From the NCBI GenBank assembly GCA_040765295.1, contig JAXGSB010000001.1:620001-684000 (forward strand): 64,000 nt of DNA, written 5' to 3'. Numbering within the stretch: position 1 is the first letter of the stretch; each line of letters begins with the position of its first letter. The notes below the pieces were generated by a model that did not search any database, was not told the DNA's origin, and was given only the letters and a program-made list of their open reading frames with translations. The position numbers were made by a program, and so were the translations under genes. This stretch comes from Scatomorpha sp040765295. Its GTDB lineage: Bacteria > Bacillota > Clostridia > Oscillospirales > Oscillospiraceae. Positions 1 to 8,584 of the stretch are shown in pieces.

Positions 1-717
1 GCCGATGCGGCGGCCTTGGTGAGAAGCGGAATCAACATTCTGAGTTTCGACGCACTCAAATTTTCCCTATCCGCCGACGATTCCATAGCGCTGAACTCAG
101 ACACCGAGCCCAAGGTTATAATCTCCGCCTCCGGGATGTGCACGGCCGGCCGTGTGCGTCACCACTTAAAGCACAATCTCTGGAGACCGGAGTGCGGCGT
201 GCTTTTTGTAGGCTATCAGGCTCAGGGAACTCTGGGCAGAATTCTCCAAGACGGCATCGACGAGGTCAAGCTCTTTGGAGAAAAAATAAAGGTCAAGGCT
301 GAGATTTTCAGCATAGAGGGCACCTCGAGCCATGCCGACAGGGAAGGGCTCCTGCGCTGGCTCAAAGGCTTTAAGAAAAAGCCCGACATGGTTTTTGTGA
401 ACCACGGCGAGAATGAGGTTACCGATGAATTTGCCGAAGCCGTTAAAAACGAGCTTGGCATAGCGGCCTTTGCCCCGTACAGCGGAGCTGTATACGACCT
501 TAAACACAACATGGCCATAGAGCTTCCTCAGGGGAAACCGGTAAAAAAACGTGGCGAAGGGGATGCCCCCTATGTCGAAAACGTCTACCACAGGGAACTT
601 GTTGCCAAGGCCGAGGAGCTGCTTAAAACCATAAAGAGCTCGGGCGGAAGACCGAACAAAGATATGCGCCGCTGGCTCAAGGAACTTGAGGAAATCAGAA
701 AAGATATCGCAGTCTAA
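1..717 (+). CDS. MBL-fold / beta-CASP RNA-processing exonuclease, C-terminal part
   Basis: The gene starts before the window; 238 codons are visible. It is the C-terminal half of a metallo-beta-lactamase / beta-CASP protein of the kind that cleaves RNA (CPSF73/YSH1-like). Visible marks are the beta-CASP motif SGMCTAGR, the SSHAD histidine-aspartate motif and the later VNHGE histidine, in the usual order, followed by the short RMMBL region. These residues complete the two-zinc active site whose HxHxDH half lies upstream of the window. The end (about 60 residues after VNHGE) is basic and helical. A hairpin lies 40 bp after the stop. The family is clear; whether the substrate is mRNA, rRNA or another RNA cannot be told. 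Confidence 0.85.
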   Translation, partial: ADAAALVRSGINILSFDALKFSLSADDSIALNSDTEPKVIISASGMCTAGRVRHHLKHNLWRPECGVLFVGYQAQGTLGRILQDGIDEVKLFGEKIKVKAEIFSIEGTSSHADREGLLRWLKGFKKKPDMVFVNHGENEVTDEFAEAVKNELGIAAFAPYSGAVYDLKHNMAIELPQGKPVKKRGEGDAPYVENVYHRELVAKAEELLKTIKSSGGRPNKDMRRWLKELEEIRKDIAV

Positions 718-759
718 ACTCATGGATTTCAAAAAAGGCAAAGATTTAAATTTATGTAA

Positions 760-790
760 CGAAGGGATAGCAAATTTGGCTATCCCTTCG
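760..790 (+). terminator. Strong hairpin after the RNase-like gene
   Basis: A perfect 12-bp stem (CGAAGGGATAGC with its complement, 7-nt loop) follows the stop codon. There is no U-run behind it, so it may be a 3' stabiliser or a weak terminator instead of a standard intrinsic terminator. Confidence 0.4.
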
Positions 791-792
791 AC

Positions 793-821
793 TTGAAGAA
801 TAACGGATTTTACTGTATAAT
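793..821 (+). promoter_or_regulatory. Promoter of tRNA-Pro
   Basis: TTGAAG (793-798), a 17-bp spacer and a perfect TATAAT (816-821) lie 40 bp upstream of the tRNA gene on the same strand. Confidence 0.65.
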
Positions 822-861
822 CTCACTTGCTCAAGCCGAAAGACGAGCGTAAAAAATATTT

Positions 862-937
862 CCGGGTGTGGCGCAGTTGGTAGCGCGCGTGCTTTGGGAG
901 CACGATGCCGCAGGTTCGAGTCCTGCCACTCGGACCA
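862..937 (+). tRNA. tRNA-Pro (anticodon TGG)
   Basis: A full cloverleaf can be drawn. The acceptor stem CCGGGTG pairs with CACTCGG, the D arm starts GCGCAG, the anticodon stem CGTGC/GCACG encloses the loop TTTGGGA with anticodon TGG, and the T arm is GCAGG-TTCGAGT-CCTGC. A73 is followed by an encoded CCA. It reads CCN proline codons. It stands alone, with its own promoter and terminator. Confidence 0.95.
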
Positions 938-975
938 AAATCAGAGATGTCGTATTTGACAGCTCTGATTTCTTT
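938..975 (+). terminator. Intrinsic terminator of tRNA-Pro
   Basis: The stem AAATCAGAG (938-946) pairs with CTCTGATTT (963-971), with an inner TGTC/GACA extension. It begins directly after the CCA end and runs into a T-rich tail. Confidence 0.7.
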
Positions 976-1261
976 AACTTTTGTTTCCCCGTGCTCTCAT
1001 TACGAAAGATGCTATAACAACACCCGCAGTCAATCTGCGAGGACTGGAACTTTTTGCTTGTATCACATCTCCTATAAAATGAGAGTTTGCCAAAGGGGGG
1101 GATATTAAACACTTTATCAAACGAGAGAAAGCGGAAAAAAGATGAAGGCTGAAGATTAATTGAAAAGCGCCAATAATTCCTCTTCAAGAACATTTGTGCA
1201 AAATATGTTGATTTTGCTAAGGTTTAGTCTTATTTTTGTCAAAAGATTGTTCGAATATTTG
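976..1261. other. Gene-free interval between tRNA-Pro and livK
   Basis: I see no convincing gene here. Frames open on either strand give no recognisable protein; one minus-strand frame even runs through the tRNA. The interval ends at the livK promoter. Confidence 0.6.
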
Positions 1262-1290
1262 TTGACAGATTATTGCATACAATGTAAAAT
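1262..1290 (+). promoter_or_regulatory. livK promoter
   Basis: A perfect TTGACA (1262-1267), a 17-bp spacer and TAAAAT (1285-1290) sit 56 bp upstream of the livK start. This is one of the best sigma-A matches in the window. Confidence 0.75.
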
Positions 1291-1293
1291 GCC

Positions 1294-1329
1294 TTTCTAT
1301 AATGTTAGTTTTCGTTAACATTATAGAAA
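1294..1329 (+). repeat. 14-bp perfect inverted repeat in the livK leader
   Basis: TTTCTATAATGTTA (1294-1307) and its exact complement (1316-1329) are separated by 8 bp. The repeat lies over the expected transcription start and just before the ribosome binding site AAGGAGG. It could be an operator or a 5' mRNA hairpin. There is no U-run, so it is not a standard attenuator. Confidence 0.7.
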
Positions 1330-1345
1330 AAAGGAGGAAAACAAA

Positions 1346-2497
1346 ATGAAAAAAGTTATGGCACTTGTTTTAGCTATCATCATGTGTGCTTGCCTGCTTG
1401 TCGGATGTGGCAAACAAGAAGTAAGCCCCGGTTCCGCTGCTATTAAAATAGGCGGTACGGGTCCTCTTACCGGTGGTGCCGCCATCTATGGCATGGCCGC
1501 AAAGCAAGGCGCCGAGATTGCTGTTGAAGAAATTAACGCTCTCGGCGGGATCCAGTTCGAACTCAGATATGAGGACGACGCCCACGACGCTGAAAAGGCT
1601 GTCAACGCGTACAACATTCTCAAAGACTGGGGTATGCAGATTTCACTTGGTTCTGTCACCTCCACTCCGGGTGTTGCCACCTCTGCGCTCAATTTCGAAG
1701 ATCGTATTTTTGCGCTGACTCCGTCCGCCTCCTCTACCTCCGTTATAGAAGGTAAGGATAATGTATTCCAAATGTGCTTCACCGACCCCAATCAGGGTTC
1801 CGCTTCCGCGCAGTACATCTCTGAAAATAAGCTTGGCGAGAAGATTGCCGTCATCTACAAGAACGACGACGTATATTCCCTCGGACTCTATGAAACCTTC
1901 AAGGCGAAAGCTGACGAGTTAGGACTCAACATTGTTTCTGCCACTACATTTACTTCCGACAGCCAGAATGATTTCAGCGTTCAGATAGCCGATGCCAAGA
2001 AAAACGAAGCTGACCTGATATTCCTTCCTATGTATTATGAAGCCGCTTCTCTTATACTTTCTCAGGCTGCCGCTGCCGACTATGCTCCTAAATATTTCGG
2101 TGTTGACGGCATGGACGGTATACTCTCCCTTGAGAATTTCGACACTTCTCTTGCCGAAGGCGTCATGCTTCTGACCCCATTCTCTGCCGATGCTGAGGAC
2201 GAAGCGACGGTTAACTTTGTTGCAAAGTATTCCGAGAAATACGGCGAGATTCCCAATCAGTTTGCCGCTGACGCTTATGATTGCATATACGCTCTCTATC
2301 AGGCGTGCATCGATGCAAATATAACCCCGGAGATGTCCGCTTCTGAAATCAACGACCTGCTGGTTGCCCAATTTACCAGCATGTCCTTTGACGGACTCAC
2401 CGGCCTCGGCATGACGTGGGACTCCACAGGCGCCGTTTCAAAGTCTCCTAAGGGCATGGTCATCGAAAACGGTGTCTATGTAGGACTCGACAAGTAA
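1346..2497 (+). CDS. livK: Branched-chain amino acid ABC transporter, substrate-binding lipoprotein
   Basis: This 383-residue protein is the extracellular receptor of a leucine/isoleucine/valine-type (HAAT) ABC importer. It has a lipoprotein signal peptide with lipobox L-V-G-C (Cys21), then a type I periplasmic-binding fold that begins IKIGGTGPLTG near residue 32 and contains the ligand-pocket stretch PSASSTSVIEG. The start is preceded by AAGGAGG. It is the first gene of livKHMGF, and a terminator-like hairpin after it may set a high ratio of receptor to permease. The exact substrate (Leu/Ile/Val or another amide or amino acid) cannot be read from sequence. Confidence 0.93.
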   Translation: MKKVMALVLAIIMCACLLVGCGKQEVSPGSAAIKIGGTGPLTGGAAIYGMAAKQGAEIAVEEINALGGIQFELRYEDDAHDAEKAVNAYNILKDWGMQISLGSVTSTPGVATSALNFEDRIFALTPSASSTSVIEGKDNVFQMCFTDPNQGSASAQYISENKLGEKIAVIYKNDDVYSLGLYETFKAKADELGLNIVSATTFTSDSQNDFSVQIADAKKNEADLIFLPMYYEAASLILSQAAAADYAPKYFGVDGMDGILSLENFDTSLAEGVMLLTPFSADAEDEATVNFVAKYSEKYGEIPNQFAADAYDCIYALYQACIDANITPEMSASEINDLLVAQFTSMSFDGLTGLGMTWDSTGAVSKSPKGMVIENGVYVGLDK

Positions 2498-2522
2498 TTC
2501 AACTTGGATAACCCATGATAAT

Positions 2523-2560
2523 AAGGAGAGCTGCGCCCAGCGGCTCTCCTTTACGGTTTT
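2523..2560 (+). terminator. Hairpin after livK
   Basis: AAGGAGAGC (2523-2531) pairs with GCTCTCCTT (2543-2551), with extra inner pairs, and is followed by a T-rich stretch. It lies inside the operon and so is likely to attenuate instead of stopping all transcription into livH. Confidence 0.6.
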
Positions 2561-2642
2561 GTTTCCTGTTTTTGTTGATTTTTTGCAGATAATTGATAGA
2601 ATCATAATTTATACTTCGAATTAGTGTATTGGGGTGTGTTTA

Positions 2643-3524
2643 ATGACTTTTCTAAGCCACGTAATCAATGGCATTAGTCTGGGAAGCGTTTACGCAATAA
2701 TAGCGCTGGGTTACACCATGGTCTATGGCATCGCTAAAATGCTAAATTTCGCTCATGGCGACGTTATCATGGTCGGCGCATATGTGTGCTTTTTGGCTAC
2801 AACTCGTTTCAGCCTTAATCCTCTCTTCGGTATCCTGATGGCAATGCTTGTCTGCACCATTCTCGGCATACTGATCGAGCGGCTCGCGTATAAACCGCTC
2901 AGGCAGGCGCCGGCGCTTGCCGTTCTTATTACGGCTATAGGAGTTAGTTCTTTTCTTCAGAATTTAGCTCAGCTGTTGTGGACTTCTAATCCCAAGGTTT
3001 TCACCTCTGTGGTTGGCAACGGCTCAATAAAGTTTTTCGACGAGCAGCTTACCATTTCACACGTTACGCTTGTTATCATAGCGGTATGCATAGCAATCAT
3101 GGTCGGGCTCACTCTTTTCACTCAAAACAGTAAAATAGGAAAAGCCATGCGTGCCTGCTCGGAGGATAAAAACGCAGCACAACTTATGGGCATCAATGTA
3201 GACAGCACCATTTCAGTCACATTCGCTATCGGTTCCGCTCTGGCCGCCGTCGCCGGCGTTCTTCTCTGCTCCGTGTATAATACACTAACTCCGACTACCG
3301 GTTCAATGCCCGGTATCAAAGCTTTTACGGCTGCTGTTTTCGGTGGGATCGGCTCCATACCGGGAGCGTTCTTGGGGGGTATACTTCTCGGTATCATCGA
3401 GATACTCGCCAAAGCATATATTTCCACACAGCTTTCCGACGCGGTCGTGTTCCTTGTACTTATCATAGTTCTCATTGTTAAGCCCACCGGTCTTCTTGGC
3501 AAGAAGGCCAGCGAGAAAGTGTGA
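2643..3524 (+). CDS. livH: Branched-chain amino acid ABC transporter permease LivH
   Basis: This is a 293-residue integral membrane permease of the LivH family, with the typical opening (LSHVINGISLGSVYAIIALG) and the NFAHGD motif near residue 37. It forms the channel together with LivM. The ATG at 2643 is preferred because GGGGTG lies 6 bp upstream; an in-frame GTG at 2634 overlaps that site. The cytoplasmic loop KIGKAMRACSEDKNAAQLMGI is the conserved EAA-like contact for the ATPases. The gene is followed 9 bp later by livM. Confidence 0.92.
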   Translation: MTFLSHVINGISLGSVYAIIALGYTMVYGIAKMLNFAHGDVIMVGAYVCFLATTRFSLNPLFGILMAMLVCTILGILIERLAYKPLRQAPALAVLITAIGVSSFLQNLAQLLWTSNPKVFTSVVGNGSIKFFDEQLTISHVTLVIIAVCIAIMVGLTLFTQNSKIGKAMRACSEDKNAAQLMGINVDSTISVTFAIGSALAAVAGVLLCSVYNTLTPTTGSMPGIKAFTAAVFGGIGSIPGAFLGGILLGIIEILAKAYISTQLSDAVVFLVLIIVLIVKPTGLLGKKASEKV

Positions 3525-3533
3525 GGTGGTAGG

Positions 3534-4637
3534 ATGAAAACCGGTAAGCTCACGAAAACCGCTCGCAGCAACTTTATCACTTACAGTATAGTAATTGCCT
3601 TTTTCATTATAATCCAGATTATGTCGCACACTGTGGGTATCTCCAGCCTAATCAAAGGCCAGCTCGTGCCAATATGCGCCTATATAGTTATGGCCGTCTC
3701 GCTTAACCTTACAGTTGGTGTCCTCGGCGAGCTGAGCCTCGGGCATGCGGGGTTTATGAGCGTAGGCGCCTTTTCCGGCGTTGTAGCCGCAATCAGCCTC
3801 CAAAACTTTGTCGTAAGCGATCCTCTCAGACTCGCCGTCTCTATGGTCATCGGAGCGATACTTGCAGCCATTGTCGGATTCATAGTAGGAATCCCCGTAC
3901 TCAGACTGCATGGCGACTACTTGGCGATAGTGACGCTGGCTTTCGGCGAGATAATAAAAAGCGTGGTCAATAATCTCTATATAGGTATAGACTCAGGCGG
4001 ATTGCAGTTCAGCCTTCTTTCCAATAAGCTCTTGCTTGCCGAGGACGGCCGCATGATTCTAACAGGGCCTATGGGTCTGACCGGAATAAAGACCATCTCC
4101 AATTTTACAGCGGGTTTTATTCTCATAATACTGTGCCTGTTCGTAATCTTTAATCTGACTAACAGCAAATCCGGACGGGCTATTATGGCGCTCCGCGATA
4201 ATCGCATAGCTGCGGAATCCGTCGGAATCAACGTCACGAAATATAAGCTTATGGCTTTCGTTATTTCCGCCGCCATGGCCGGAGCAGCGGGCGCTCTTTT
4301 TGCCATGAACTATTCCACTGTCGTTGCAAGCAAATTTGATTTCAACACCTCTATTTTAGTTCTTGTATTTGTGGTGCTTGGGGGGCTCGGAAATATGCGC
4401 GGCTCGATCATCGCTGCAACGCTGCTTACCGTGTTGCCTGAACTGCTGCGCACCTTCCGGAATTATCGTATGCTGATCTATGCCATAATTTTGATCCTTA
4501 TAATGCTTGTTAGGAATAATCCTACTCTCAGGCAATTACTTACAGTCTTTAAAAACGCTGTCAAAAAGCTCTTTACAAATTTAAAGACCGCCATTGAAAA
4601 ATTTTTCAGGAAGAAAGGGGGCGATGTGAATGGCTAA
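3534..4637 (+). CDS. livM: Branched-chain amino acid ABC transporter permease LivM
   Basis: The second permease subunit has 367 residues. It shows the LivM signature LSLGHAGFMSVGA and a long hydrophobic core with several membrane segments. The loop with SKSGRAIMALRDNRIAAESVGIN is the conserved coupling region that touches LivG/LivF. The C-terminus is lysine-rich and cytoplasmic. AGGTGG precedes the ATG, and the last 8 bp overlap livG, which indicates translational coupling. Confidence 0.93.
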   Translation: MKTGKLTKTARSNFITYSIVIAFFIIIQIMSHTVGISSLIKGQLVPICAYIVMAVSLNLTVGVLGELSLGHAGFMSVGAFSGVVAAISLQNFVVSDPLRLAVSMVIGAILAAIVGFIVGIPVLRLHGDYLAIVTLAFGEIIKSVVNNLYIGIDSGGLQFSLLSNKLLLAEDGRMILTGPMGLTGIKTISNFTAGFILIILCLFVIFNLTNSKSGRAIMALRDNRIAAESVGINVTKYKLMAFVISAAMAGAAGALFAMNYSTVVASKFDFNTSILVLVFVVLGGLGNMRGSIIAATLLTVLPELLRTFRNYRMLIYAIILILIMLVRNNPTLRQLLTVFKNAVKKLFTNLKTAIEKFFRKKGGDVNG

Positions 4638-5472
4638 GATGGTATCGCTTCCCAGTCCGGGAATTATCCCTGAGCGAGATGCGGATAAAACTCCTATACT
4701 CATTGCAATGCATCTCGGTATTGACTTCGGTGGACTTAAAGCCGTGGACGATTTCAACCTAATCATCGGCCGCACTGAAATAGCCGGACTTATCGGCCCT
4801 AACGGAGCCGGTAAAACGACAGTTTTCAACCTTCTTACCAAGGTATATCAACCTACTCGCGGAACAATCCTGCTGGACAGTCACGACACTCAAGGCATGG
4901 ACACCGTGGCGGTCAACAAGGCCGGAATAGCCCGCACTTTTCAGAACATCCGTCTTTTCAACAATCTTACTGTTGAGGAAAACGTAAAACTTGGGCTGCA
5001 CAATTATATCAACTATTCAACGATCGAGGGCATCCTGCGTCTTCCGGCCTATTGGAAGGGCGAAAAGATCGCGCACGAGCGTGCTATGGAGCTTCTTTCC
5101 ATATTCGACATGGATTCGATGGCGAACTACAAGGCGGGCAGCCTTCCATACGGCGTTCAAAAACGCTTGGAAATCGTTCGCGCTCTTGCAACAAACCCGA
5201 GCCTGTTGCTGCTCGACGAGCCCGCCGCCGGTATGAATCCGTCAGAAACATCCGAGCTTATGGAAAACATCCGTAAGATACGCGATATTTTCAATATTGC
5301 CATACTGATAATTGAACACGACATGAATCTGGTCATGGGTATATGTGAGGGCATCGCCGTATTGAACTATGGTAGGATAATTGCAAAGGGTACGCCTGAG
5401 GAAATTCAGTCTAATCCTGCTGTAATCGAAGCATATCTCGGCAGAAAGAGGGATAATTATGGAAATGCTTGA
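4630..5472 (+). CDS. livG: Branched-chain amino acid ABC transporter ATP-binding protein LivG
   Basis: This 280-residue ATPase of the importer carries Walker A GPNGAGKTT (residues 56-64), a Q-loop in ARTFQNIRLF, the LivG-type signature LPYGVQKRLEIVRAL and Walker B LLLLDEP followed by AAGMNP. The switch histidine is in IIEHDM. The N-terminus carries about 20 extra residues before the nucleotide-binding domain compared with typical LivG; an internal ATG (MHLGIDFG) gives a shorter alternative, but the upstream start overlaps livM in the coupled manner seen through the operon. Confidence 0.93.
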   Translation: MAKMVSLPSPGIIPERDADKTPILIAMHLGIDFGGLKAVDDFNLIIGRTEIAGLIGPNGAGKTTVFNLLTKVYQPTRGTILLDSHDTQGMDTVAVNKAGIARTFQNIRLFNNLTVEENVKLGLHNYINYSTIEGILRLPAYWKGEKIAHERAMELLSIFDMDSMANYKAGSLPYGVQKRLEIVRALATNPSLLLLDEPAAGMNPSETSELMENIRKIRDIFNIAILIIEHDMNLVMGICEGIAVLNYGRIIAKGTPEEIQSNPAVIEAYLGRKRDNYGNA

Positions 5473-6166
5473 GGTCAACAGCATAAATGTCTACTATGGT
5501 AACATTCACGCCATCAAGGGAGTGAGCTTCACTGTCGGCGAAGGTGAAATAATTTCGCTGATCGGCGCAAACGGCGCCGGAAAAACTACGATCCTTCAGA
5601 CTATTTCAGGACTTCTCAAGTCCACGACCGGTTCCATTTACTTCATGGAGCAGCCGCTCCATAATATTCCGGCATACAAAATCGTATCGCTCGGCTTGGC
5701 GCAAGTCCCTGAGGGCCGTCATGTGTTTCAGCAAATGAGTGTTGAAGAGAATCTGGAAATGGGGGCGTATACTCAGGAGAAATCATCGATTTTCGGAAGT
5801 CTGGAGCTAGTTTACTCCCGTTTCCCACGTCTCAAGGAACGCCGCAAACAGATAGCGGGGACCCTCTCAGGCGGAGAACAGCAAATGCTGGCCATGGGCC
5901 GTGCTCTTATGTCCAAGCCAAAGCTTCTTATGCTGGACGAGCCCTCTATGGGTCTTGCGCCTATTCTGGTCGAAGAGATTTTCGATATTATTGCCACCCT
6001 CAACAAATCAGGCGTCACCATACTTCTGGTTGAACAGAACGCACAGATGGCGCTTTCCATTGCCGATCGCGGATATGTTCTTGAAACGGGCAAGATCGTT
6101 CTGGCATCCGATGCGAAAGAGCTTCTTACGAATGACTCCGTACGAAAGGCCTATCTTGGTGGGTAA
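5459..6166 (+). CDS. livF: Branched-chain amino acid ABC transporter ATP-binding protein LivF
   Basis: The second ATPase has 235 residues, the normal length. Walker A is GANGAGKTT (residues 36-44), the signature is LSGGEQQ, Walker B is LLMLDEP with SMGLAP, and the switch histidine position is replaced by Gln in LLVEQNA, as is usual for LivF. It overlaps livG by 14 bp and pairs with it as the heterodimeric motor of the importer. It is the last gene of the operon. Confidence 0.94.
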   Translation: MEMLEVNSINVYYGNIHAIKGVSFTVGEGEIISLIGANGAGKTTILQTISGLLKSTTGSIYFMEQPLHNIPAYKIVSLGLAQVPEGRHVFQQMSVEENLEMGAYTQEKSSIFGSLELVYSRFPRLKERRKQIAGTLSGGEQQMLAMGRALMSKPKLLMLDEPSMGLAPILVEEIFDIIATLNKSGVTILLVEQNAQMALSIADRGYVLETGKIVLASDAKELLTNDSVRKAYLGG

Positions 6167-6195
6167 ATCCAATGCTAAGAGCCGTTAAATAAAGA

Positions 6196-6236
6196 GGCGC
6201 AGGTTTTTCAAAAGCGAATACTCGCGCCTTTTAATT
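6196..6236 (+). terminator. Probable terminator of the liv operon
   Basis: GGCGC (6196-6200) pairs with GCGCC (6224-6228), followed by TTTTAATTT. The loop is long, with possible inner pairing GCGA/TCGC. Confidence 0.45.
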
Positions 6237-6444
6237 TGATGACCTGCTTAATAATCGGCACCCCGAAAATTGAACTAATTTCTCCTAGAGAAAAGTCGTT
6301 ATAAAATACGACAAATTCACGCCACACCTATTTCTTACGACTTAGGTTAAGAAAAAGCGCAACTGTTATCATAAAACAATAAGTTTAGCAGCAAACTCGC
6401 TGTGTTACCATAGTTTATTACAAATCAATTATGAGAGGGCTTAT

Positions 6445-7158
6445 ATGAAAACTAAAGCATTAAAAGCTGCATTTCCCTATACAATTCCGATTTTTGCAGG
6501 ATTTTGGTTTATATCGCTTGCCTATGGAATTCTTATGAATGTACACGGATTTTCGTTTGTCTATCCGATGCTTATGAGCCTGCTCATATTCGCCGGTTCG
6601 CTTCAATTCATTGTTGTCACTATGCTTATGTCCGCATTTTCGCCGCTGTCGGCGCTCGCAGTTACGCTGCTTGTTCAGGCAAGGCATCTTTTTTACGGTA
6701 TCGCCATGCTCGACCGCTTCAAAGGCATGGGTTGGAAAAAACCCTATCTTATTTTCGGTATGTGCGATGAAAACTTTTCAATCAACTATACCGCAGAAAT
6801 TCCGGCCGATGTTGACGAAGGCTGGTTCATGTTTTTTGTAACGCTGTTGAATCATATCTATTGGGTTTCGGGCGCTGCAATAGGCGGATTACTGGGCTCG
6901 CTGATTAAATTCAATACAGAGGGCCTTGATTTTGTCATGACCGCAATGTTTGTCGCAATCTTTACGGATCAGCTTTTAAAAGAGAAAAAGAAATATACAG
7001 GGATAATCGGACTTGGCGCAACGCTTTTTTGCCTGATAATATTCGGGGCGGAATCGTTTATGATACCCTCAATGGTCTCAATACTCGCATTGCTGACTGT
7101 TTTTAGAAGACCTATTGAAAGTTCATATTCAAGCTGGATTGAAGGTGAAAGCAAATGA
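6445..7158 (+). CDS. azlC: AzlC family branched-chain amino acid export protein
   Basis: This 237-residue polytopic membrane protein of the AzlC family is the large subunit of the AzlCD exporter of branched-chain amino acids and their analogues. Typical stretches are the opening AFPYTIPIFAGFWFISLAYG, the loop VQARHLFYGIAMLDRF and the acidic CDENFS. It follows the liv importer, so import and export of the same amino acid class are encoded side by side. The start has GAGAGGGC upstream. It overlaps azlD by 4 bp (ATGA). The 205 bp before it hold no gene; a short palindrome (TTTCTC-CTA-GAGAAA, 6279-6293) is the only visible feature. Confidence 0.92.
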   Translation: MKTKALKAAFPYTIPIFAGFWFISLAYGILMNVHGFSFVYPMLMSLLIFAGSLQFIVVTMLMSAFSPLSALAVTLLVQARHLFYGIAMLDRFKGMGWKKPYLIFGMCDENFSINYTAEIPADVDEGWFMFFVTLLNHIYWVSGAAIGGLLGSLIKFNTEGLDFVMTAMFVAIFTDQLLKEKKKYTGIIGLGATLFCLIIFGAESFMIPSMVSILALLTVFRRPIESSYSSWIEGESK

Positions 7159-7490
7159 GTCCGATGACGCTCACCGAGCAAATAATTACAATTGCTATTT
7201 GTGTTTTTGGAACAATGCTTACAAGATTTCTGCCGTTCCTTGTTTTTTCATCAAAAAAGCCCACACCGGAATATGTTCAGTATCTTGGCAAAGCCTTGCC
7301 GTGCGCAGTATTCGGTATGCTTGTAATTTACTGCTTAAAGAATGTATCCTTGTTATCAGCCCCGCACGGCATTCCGGAACTGATTGCTATCGCAATTACA
7401 GCAGGCTTGCATTTATGGAAAAAGAAAATGCTCCTCTCCATAGCCGGAGGAACAATTTCTTATATGTTGTTGGTACAGCTTGTGTTCTGA
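7155..7490 (+). CDS. azlD: AzlD family branched-chain amino acid transport protein
   Basis: A small membrane protein of 111 residues and the expected partner of AzlC. It has the conserved TRFLPFLVF stretch near residue 22 and a KALPCAVFGMLVIYCL segment, with about four membrane helices. The start overlaps the azlC stop (ATGA), so the two are translationally coupled. The following 200 bp are AT-rich and carry no gene. Confidence 0.92.
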   Translation: MSPMTLTEQIITIAICVFGTMLTRFLPFLVFSSKKPTPEYVQYLGKALPCAVFGMLVIYCLKNVSLLSAPHGIPELIAIAITAGLHLWKKKMLLSIAGGTISYMLLVQLVF

Positions 7491-7632
7491 CTGTGTTTAA
7501 TCTTCGCAAATCTAACAAACGCCCCAAACTACAAAGTTTGTAGTTAAAAACACCATATCACAACTTAAATTCATACATGCTTGGAGGCAAGAGTTTATAA
7601 AAAACTATAGTTAAAACCAAACATTAAATTGA

Positions 7633-7660
7633 GTGACAATATTCGCATTTCTGCTATAAT
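7633..7660 (+). promoter_or_regulatory. Extended -10 promoter
   Basis: GTGACA (7633-7638), a 16-bp spacer and TGC-TATAAT (7652-7660) lie 38 bp before the ATG at 7698. This argues against the longer reading frame that begins at the TTG at 7629. Confidence 0.6.
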
Positions 7661-7697
7661 AATAATTAACTTTAGGTTTAATTTGGAGCATTGGGTT

Positions 7698-8423
7698 ATG
7701 GAAATAGAGGGAAATTTCAGTTATTCTAAATCCTTAGTTCTGACAAAAGAGAGAATCTTGGATTTAGTGGAAATATTGGAAGGCTATTGTGAGAGAATAA
7801 AGTATGAGGTAGTTACAATTAACAATTTAACAATAACTTTCCAATCCAAGGAAGAACTGCTTGCTTATGATAACTATGGAAAAAAACGCATAAAAGAATT
7901 GACTATTAGTGGATATAGTAAATATAGTCGAGTTTTTAGAATGGACTATTTATCAAAGCAGTGGGGTAGTCTTCTAGGCTATTGGAAAACAGTAAAATGT
8001 AGCCATGCCTTTTCAGATATGAAAGATGCAGAACAATTTAAAGAAGCAATCCTATTACTTTTGCGTAAAGCAACTCCCAGTTATTGGTGGGTTGGGAAAA
8101 TTTCGACGTGGGGAATCATATGGATATCTTCTGCACTCTCCACAGTTTATTACATATTCACAGGAAAAGCTTTTAAGTATGAAGGAGGTGCTGGCTTATT
8201 CTTTGTGGGAGGGGCTATAGCCTTTCTAATCATTGCACTTTCTGTGTCATTTGATTACTATATAATTGGGAGTCTTTATCCTCCTATCTCATTCGCTTGG
8301 GGAGAAGAACTTAATCGTGCTCAAAAAAACGACAGACTACGTGGTAACATCTTTTGGGTTATTGTTATTGGGATTATAGTCGGTCTTTTAACAAGTTTTT
8401 TATTCAACAAAATATTTGCATAG
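7698..8423 (+). CDS. Hypothetical membrane protein
   Basis: I do not recognise this 241-residue protein. Its first 130 residues are soluble and mixed alpha/beta in look. Two strong membrane segments follow (about 140-160 and 170-195 in this numbering), and a third at the C-terminus after a basic loop (NRAQKNDRLRGN). The ATG at 7698 has GGAG 9 bp upstream and lies behind a clear promoter; the frame is open further up, but that part overlaps the promoter. Base composition is AT-richer than the flanking core genes. A strong terminator follows. It stands in an accessory stretch with the HEPN gene. Confidence 0.65.
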   Translation: MEIEGNFSYSKSLVLTKERILDLVEILEGYCERIKYEVVTINNLTITFQSKEELLAYDNYGKKRIKELTISGYSKYSRVFRMDYLSKQWGSLLGYWKTVKCSHAFSDMKDAEQFKEAILLLLRKATPSYWWVGKISTWGIIWISSALSTVYYIFTGKAFKYEGGAGLFFVGGAIAFLIIALSVSFDYYIIGSLYPPISFAWGEELNRAQKNDRLRGNIFWVIVIGIIVGLLTSFLFNKIFA

Positions 8424-8506
8424 GCTATAATCTTTTATTTGACTGTTTGTAAACCGTTGATTTAACACTATTTTCTTAAAAGATTCTATATTGTTACTTG
8501 AACCAT

Positions 8507-8555
8507 AGCAGGTACGGCAACTAATACAATTTATCAGTTGCCGTACCTGCTTTTA
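8507..8555 (+). terminator. Intrinsic terminator, 16-bp stem
   Basis: A perfect 16-bp stem (8507-8522 with 8536-8551, arm AGCAGGTACGGCAACT) is followed by TTTT. It ends the membrane protein transcript. A decayed partner with the same ACGGCAACT arm lies at 9986-10035. Confidence 0.75.
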
Positions 8556-8584
8556 TGTCCCTAAAGGATTAATCAAAGCACAAG

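Noticed and set aside
831..1193. Open minus-strand frame of 120 codons
   Set aside because: It runs through the tRNA-Pro gene and contains the well-known false text VAGLEPAASCSQSTRATNCATPG that arises from tRNA complements.
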